Shown here: one piece after another, positions 63,375-64,000 of the stretch
How positions within the stretch are numbered: the stretch's first letter is position 1
Layout of the letters: each line of letters opens with the position of its first letter
NCBI RefSeq assembly: GCF_001592735.1
Contig: NZ_LUKE01000001.1
Location: 1,086,957-1,150,956, forward strand
Origin: Bdellovibrio bacteriovorus
GTDB lineage: Bacteria > Bdellovibrionota > Bdellovibrionia > Bdellovibrionales > Bdellovibrionaceae
Direction: 5' to 3'
Length of the DNA: 64,000 nucleotides
Notes under the pieces: generated by a model
Databases searched by the model: none
The model's input: the letters and a program-made list of their open reading frames with translations, nothing else
Told to the model about the DNA's origin: nothing
Position numbers and translations under genes: made by a program

Positions 63375-63967
63375 TGTCTTTTATTAACCACAACGCCAAA
63401 GAAATTCACTGCAAGATTGTCTATTACGGCCCTTCATTGGGCGGTAAGACGACAAATATTCAGTGGGTTTACCAACAAACGGCGAATGATCAAAAGACCA
63501 AACTTGTCGCTCCGAACACTGATATCGAAAGAACTTTGTTTTTCGACTTCTTGCCTTTAAATATCGGCGATATCCGTGGTTATAAAACTCGTTTCCATCT
63601 TTATACGGTTCCTGGCCAAGTGGTTTACGATGCTTCCAGAAAGCTGATCCTTAAAGGTCTGGACGGCGTGATTTTCGTGGCCGACTCACAAATTGAGCGC
63701 ATGGATGAAAACTTAGAATCCCTTCGCAATCTAGAAACCAACCTAGAACAGCAAGGCTACGACATCCGCGAGACCCCGCTTATTATGCAATACAATAAAC
63801 GCGATCTTCCCAATGCCGCGTCCATGGCAGAGCTAAGAAGCGCTTTAAACCCTTATAACGCTCCAGAAATTGAGGGCCGCGCTTCCGAAGGCGTTGGTGT
63901 CTTTGAATCGCTAAAAACGGTTTCTAAATCGATTATTAATGTCCTAAAAGGCGGAACCACTTTGTAA
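63374..63967 (+). CDS. mglA: Ras-like GTPase MglA
   Basis: A 197-residue small GTPase of the bacterial MglA group. The P-loop GPSLGGKTTN is at residues 19-28, the switch-2 motif has TVPGQ (Thr instead of the usual Asp, an MglA hallmark), and the guanine motif reads NKRD. It controls cell polarity; in Bdellovibrio it is linked to prey invasion. It directly follows recR (one-base overlap), which is the known Bdellovibrio order as I recall. After the stop 33 bp remain and nothing else is seen. Confidence 0.96.
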   Translation: MSFINHNAKEIHCKIVYYGPSLGGKTTNIQWVYQQTANDQKTKLVAPNTDIERTLFFDFLPLNIGDIRGYKTRFHLYTVPGQVVYDASRKLILKGLDGVIFVADSQIERMDENLESLRNLETNLEQQGYDIRETPLIMQYNKRDLPNAASMAELRSALNPYNAPEIEGRASEGVGVFESLKTVSKSIINVLKGGTTL

Positions 63968-64000
63968 ACGATCGACCGCCTAAGAGTAGGGTTTCAGTAC

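Overview
The window reads as chromosomal DNA from a Bdellovibrio-like predatory bacterium (Bdellovibrionota). The evidence is: a Ras-like MglA GTPase directly behind dnaX-ybaB-recR; a TIGR02147-type protein; a zinc-finger/histone-fold protein that resembles the Bdellovibrio histone; many small secreted proteins and lipoproteins; and a moderate-to-low GC content with short gaps between genes. No rRNA, tRNA, CRISPR array, insertion sequence or prophage block was recognised. The only RNA gene seen is a short 4.5S/SRP RNA just upstream of dnaX. This species assignment is inference from gene content, not from a search.

Layout. 1-16.4 kb: an accessory redox region. It holds a 5'-truncated HExxH protein, five short-chain dehydrogenases (SDRs), and TetR, LysR and ArsR regulators, most paired with an SDR and several with clear palindromic operator candidates between them. 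It also holds a PepSY/VIT/cytochrome b561 group, an AI-2E family membrane protein, KatG, a DJ-1/PfpI protein and a membrane PAS protein. 16.5-21.2 kb: a glycine-rich secreted protein, an acyl-CoA dehydrogenase, a Rieske-flavodoxin fusion, a zinc-finger histone-fold protein and a YdeI-like protein. 21.4-24.97 kb: the most unusual region. It is a tight four-gene operon with a 42-codon peptide gene, a HExxH protein resembling aKG-HExxH peptide beta-hydroxylases, a cupin-like protein and an ABC exporter with a strongly shortened ATPase domain, closed by an intrinsic terminator. I read it as a candidate ribosomally made, modified and exported peptide (RiPP) system.

25-33 kb: an AhpD-like/redoxin pair with an HxlR regulator, a serine beta-lactamase-fold lipoprotein, a flagellar-rod-like secreted protein, a CotH kinase-like protein, and the coupled UdgX-type uracil-DNA glycosylase and radical-SAM pair. 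33-47.7 kb: small proteins, a glucoamylase-like protein with a sugar:cation symporter, a GNAT, a DHFR-family gene broken by a one-base frameshift in an A-run, a coupled redoxin/DsbD pair, a PhyH-like dioxygenase, DUF1428 and FBP proteins, HxlR/NmrA, a HAD phosphatase, exonuclease III, YdeI, a CPXCG protein and TIGR02147. 47.7-60.4 kb: secreted proteins and lipoproteins, PAP2, a YgjP-like metallopeptidase, SrkA kinase, a 28-codon peptide gene, a hybrid histidine kinase, NADP-isocitrate dehydrogenase and a lipocalin. 60.4-64 kb: core genes ffs, dnaX, ybaB, recR, mglA.

Gene functions were assigned from motifs and recalled family features only. No alignment or database search was run.
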